Shown: positions 15,777 through 19,063 of the stretch, piece by piece
How the letters are laid out: the number at the start of each line of letters is the position of its first letter
How positions within the stretch are numbered: position 1 is the stretch's first letter
Assembly: GCA_946482165.1 (NCBI GenBank)
Contig: CAMLQS010000057.1
Location: 1-19,063 of the forward strand
DNA: 19,063 nucleotides
DNA from: an uncultured Verrucomicrobiota bacterium
GTDB taxonomy: Bacteria; Verrucomicrobiota; Verrucomicrobiae; Opitutales; Opitutaceae
Direction: 5' to 3'
Made by a program: the position numbers and the translations under genes
Notes under the pieces: generated by a model
Seen by the model: the letters and a program-made list of their open reading frames with translations, nothing else
The model's database searches: none
Told to the model about the DNA's origin: nothing

Positions 15777-16261
15777 TCAATGTCCGGAAACCGACGCGCC
15801 GAGGTAATTGCCATACCCGACAATCACCGTGGCCAGCACCAGCACGGCGAGACCCGCGCCGACCCCGCCCCCATACGCGATTCGCCCATGCTGTAGAAAA
15901 AGAACTGGAGATACCACGCCACTCCGGCCGCCGCGCAGAAGAGCACGTCGCCGACGACCGGCGCGCGCGCGCCAGTCGCGGCCCGTCCGGCATATTCTCC
16001 GAAGGTGCCGCGACGCGCGTTGAGCACAAGGCACCACACGAGATTGGTCGTCGGTCCGCCCAACAGGATCACCACGAGCAAAGGCAAGGCCGCCCAGAGC
16101 GTCGGCACTCCGCGCACGACTGCGGTCTCCACGACCGGAGCAAGCGCCACCGCGTAGCCAAGCGCGATCCCGAGGTAGCGCATGGAAAGCCCGAAGGTGA
16201 GCCCGCCAACACCCCGGAGCGCGCCCAGCACGAGAAGGGGTTGGGATTCGAAGGTGATCAT
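15777..16261 (-). pseudogene. rhaT: Decayed L-rhamnose/proton symporter (rhaT) remnant
   Basis: On the minus strand the segment from about 16245 reads LGALRGVGGLTFGLSMRYLGIALGYAVAL, the mid-protein block of RhaT transporters. It then jumps to GVPTLWAALPLLVVILLGGPTTNLVWCLVLN and WYLQFFFYSMGESRMG. A frame change near 15883 joins this to LVLATVIVGYGNYL, the last membrane helix. Compared with family memory (about 340 residues, 10 helices), the N-terminal helices, a central block of about 100 residues and the segment after MGESRMG (including the SSWTLHM region) are missing. At least two internal deletions and a frame break mean no working symporter can be made. The ATG at 16261 overlaps the stop codon of the rhamnosidase remnant as ATGA. 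Intact RhaT imports L-rhamnose with a proton. Confidence 0.8.
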
Positions 16262-17440
16262 GGACGGCGCCGGGACGAAGGAGCGGCGAAGGGCACCGAG
16301 GACGCGATGGGAGCGGTTCCGGAAAAGCGGTAGCTGCCCGAGCCGACCTCGAACACGGCGTGGCCGGGGATCGCCGGCCGGGCGCGCGCACCGCGGGCTC
16401 GGCCGACGGGTTTGCCGCCTTCGGTGACCGCGGCCGGATCCGACACGGGCGCATGGACGATCGCGGTGGAGTTTGCCGGAACGGTGATCTCGAGAGTCAG
16501 GCGGGAGCCCTCGCGTTTCCACGCGGAGACGATGCGGCCGTGCGGAGACGCGTAGGCGGCCTTCACCCAAGCGAGGTCGCCGACAATGGCGGGCTTGATC
16601 ACGATGCGCTTAAACCCGGGGCCGGAGGGATCGGGCTGGATGCCGGCGAGGTCGTGGTAGAACCACTCGTTGATCTGGCCCAACATGAAGTGGTTTTGCG
16701 AAGACTCCGGTCGCGCGTCCCACGCCTCGGCGAGACTCGTGGCGCCCCGCGCGAGTTGATAACCGTATCCGGGTTTCTCCGACTGGTGCTTCATGGCGAA
16801 GATCACGTCGGAGCATCCGCCGTTCGCGAGGGCGCGGAGCAGGTATCGGTAGCCGACGTCGCCGGCGGTGAGGCCGTTCTTCCGAACGTCGGCGACGATG
16901 TTGGCCAAGACCGCCTCGCGCCGGGCCGTGTCCACGAAACCCATGACCAGGGCCGCGGAATTCGCTGCGATCCCGTCGCGTATTGGTTCGCGGCCGGATC
17001 AAAAAAAGCGCGGTTGAACGCGATCCGAATCGGCTCCGCCAAGGCGGCGTAGGCCCAAGCCTCGTCGGAACGATTCAGGAGTCGGGCGATTTGCGTCAAG
17101 ATCGCGGCATCGTGCTGATAAAACGCCGTCGCGGTGAGAGCCTTGAGCCTTGGGGGTGAGCTGGGACGGGCCGGGCGGACGCGGGCCGATGTCATACCAA
17201 TCGCCGAGGCCGAAATCGAGAATGTGGTCTTTCGCCTTGGAGCCGAGATATGCGACGTAGCGCTTCATGCCCTCGTAGCGTCGGCTGAGCAGTTCGAGAT
17301 CGCCGGAGAACTGGTATTGCTGCCATGGAGCGAGGATGCAGGCGCCGCCCCACTCGGGAGAGTTGCGGAAAGGGTTGGCGCGCCGTCGCCGCCGAACTTG
17401 ACGAACTCGGGGCGATGCTCGGCACCATGCCGCCCGCGGT
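16258..17440 (-). pseudogene. Decayed alpha-L-rhamnosidase (GH78) remnant
   Basis: Pieces of the catalytic and C-terminal domains of a GH78 alpha-L-rhamnosidase lie in successive minus-strand frames: MVPSIAP (near 17425), EFVKFGGDGAPTLSATLP (near 17400), SPEWGGACILAPWQQYQFSGDLELL on to LGDWYDIGPRPPG, then ALTATAFYQHDAAILTQIARLL to FFDPAANQYATGSQ, then NSAALVMGFVDTARREA through GDVGYRYLLRAL, GYGYQLARGATSL and NHFMLGQINEWFY to the C-terminal EVGSGSYRFS. Each join fits a continuous family sequence once small indels are repaired: lost G bases near 17406, 17362 and 16973, and a 7-bp duplication at 17138-17151. The N-terminal half (several hundred residues, including the secretion signal and beta-sandwich domains) is absent. 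The intact enzyme would release rhamnose from plant glycans and flavonoid glycosides, fitting the adjacent rhaT remnant. Confidence 0.8.
17138..17151. repeat. Perfect 7-bp tandem duplication inside the rhamnosidase remnant
   Basis: GAGCCTT occurs twice in direct succession (17138-17144 and 17145-17151). Removing one copy restores the reading frame on the minus strand as TPK followed by ALTATAFY, the expected GH78 sequence. The duplication is therefore a frameshifting mutation, probably by replication slippage. Confidence 0.75.
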
Positions 17441-17445
17441 CTACG

Positions 17446-18015
17446 TTGGAGTGCAAGGGCCGCGTCTACGACGCCGCTTGGCAACGGGAGCTGTTGACCC
17501 CGGACCGCCCGGTGATCGAGCCGACCGCGACCGCGCCCCTGCTCGAGGTCATCTTGCGGTGTCACGACTGGGCTCAGCGCGACGCAGAGGGCGCGCCCGA
17601 ACTGCTCGCATCGCTGGGCGTGCATGTGCTCGGGCTCCTCGCGCATGGCGCCGGTCAGGTGCCCGGCCCGCGCCGGGCCCTTGAGCAAAAACTGGAGAAA
17701 GCCCGACGCCTTCTCATCGAACGCTGCGACCAGCCCCTGGATTTGCCGTCGCTCGCGAAAGAACTCGGCTTGGGCTATTCCCTGCTGCGCCAGACATTTG
17801 GGCGGCATTCCGGCCAGAGCGCGCGAAAATTTCACACCGAAGCCCGGCTGCGGCGGGCCTGCGGCCTGTTGGCCAACTCCACGCTCTCCGTGAAGGAGAT
17901 CGGCGATCTTTTGGGCTACTCTTCGGCCTTTCACTTCTCGGCCGCCTTCAAAGCCGGCCGAGGCTGTCCACCCAGCGAATGGCGGCGCCGTCAAAACCCG
18001 GCTCCTGGCGTCTAA
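17446..18015 (+). pseudogene. AraC-family transcriptional regulator lacking its N-terminal sensor half
   Basis: The frame from a TTG at 17446 gives 189 residues. Residues about 80-185 form the double HTH of AraC regulators: LDLPSLAKELGLGYSLLRQTFGRHSGQSARKFHTEARLRRACGLL for the first, LSVKEIGDLLGYSSAFHFSAAFKAGRGCPPSEWRRR for the second. The preceding part (KGRVYDAAWQRELLTPDRPVIEP..) resembles the linker helix region of such proteins, but the roughly 100-150 residue cupin-like sugar-binding domain is absent. No ATG or Shine-Dalgarno supports the start. Its beginning abuts the truncated rhamnosidase on the other strand, so it was probably the divergently transcribed regulator of the rhamnose genes. 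The DNA-binding half is free of frameshifts and could still be made as a ligand-blind fragment; the alternative is a recently broken pseudogene. Confidence 0.7.
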
Positions 18016-18111
18016 TGCGATTCCGCCCTTGCCTCCGGCCTTGCCCGCCCGGCACGCTTTTCCTTTTTACGCCATAAAACACCGCCGCCACCGCGCGCAC
18101 ACGTCACACAC

Positions 18112-19063
<952 letters not shown>

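Noticed and set aside
14771..16333. 520-codon plus-strand frame spanning the sigma gene start and rhaT remnant
   Set aside because: Its translation is Arg/Pro-rich shadow sequence, antisense to sigma regions 2 and 4.
15777..17440. Programmed frameshifting in the rhamnosidase/rhaT region
   Set aside because: No slippery sequence is seen at the breaks, there are several of them, and whole domains are missing; decay explains them better.
18040..18080. Possible typA promoter (TTGCCC with CATAAA)
   Set aside because: Both hexamers match the consensus poorly and similar matches occur by chance; not supported enough to list.

Overview
The window is a GC-rich bacterial chromosome segment that reads like Verrucomicrobiota, most likely the Opitutaceae. 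The grounds are a PEP-CTERM protein, an ECF sigma factor with a long membrane-anchored C-terminal extension, a RhaT-type rhamnose transporter relic beside a GH78 rhamnosidase, weak or absent Shine-Dalgarno sequences, and dispersed GTAGGCC and CGCGGAT repeats. This placement is inference from gene content and style; no rRNA is present. The high GC content produces long open frames antisense to real genes, and these were discarded.

Layout. Positions 1-132 (-) hold the N-terminus of an FKBP-type prolyl isomerase, cut by the window edge. 212-1681 (-) is a phytoene-desaturase-like FAD oxidoreductase. Divergent from it, 1832-3880 (+) carries an HTH/metallo-beta-lactamase fusion and a 3-hydroxyisobutyrate-dehydrogenase-type reductase, followed by an orphan PAS histidine kinase (4009-5529). 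A 355-base gap (5530-5884) holds two palindromes and a terminator. Then come tRNA-Gln(TTG) (-), HflX (-), a HAD phosphatase (-), an unusual alkaline-phosphatase-like secreted protein (-) and a doubtful small ORF (-). From 9816 (+) follow a YafK/DpaA-type L,D-transpeptidase-fold protein, a cupin, a secreted alpha/beta hydrolase and a PEP-CTERM beta-propeller protein. That last gene converges on, and overlaps by 14 bases, the sigma-factor fusion gene (13268-15664, -).

The most interesting region is 15777-18015. It is a wrecked L-rhamnose utilisation locus: a rhaT remnant with missing segments and a frame break, a GH78 alpha-L-rhamnosidase remnant with several frameshifts (one from a 7-bp tandem duplication), and an AraC-family regulator lacking its N-terminal sensor half. 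The last two are divergent and abut where both 5' ends and the shared promoter should be, suggesting one deletion through the control region followed by decay. The window ends inside typA/bipA (18112 onward), an intact housekeeping gene.

Apart from the decayed rhamnose cluster, the genes do not form one pathway. They are housekeeping functions (FKBP, tRNA, HflX, TypA) interspersed with lineage-style accessory proteins. No CRISPR array, transposase, integrase or phage gene was seen.
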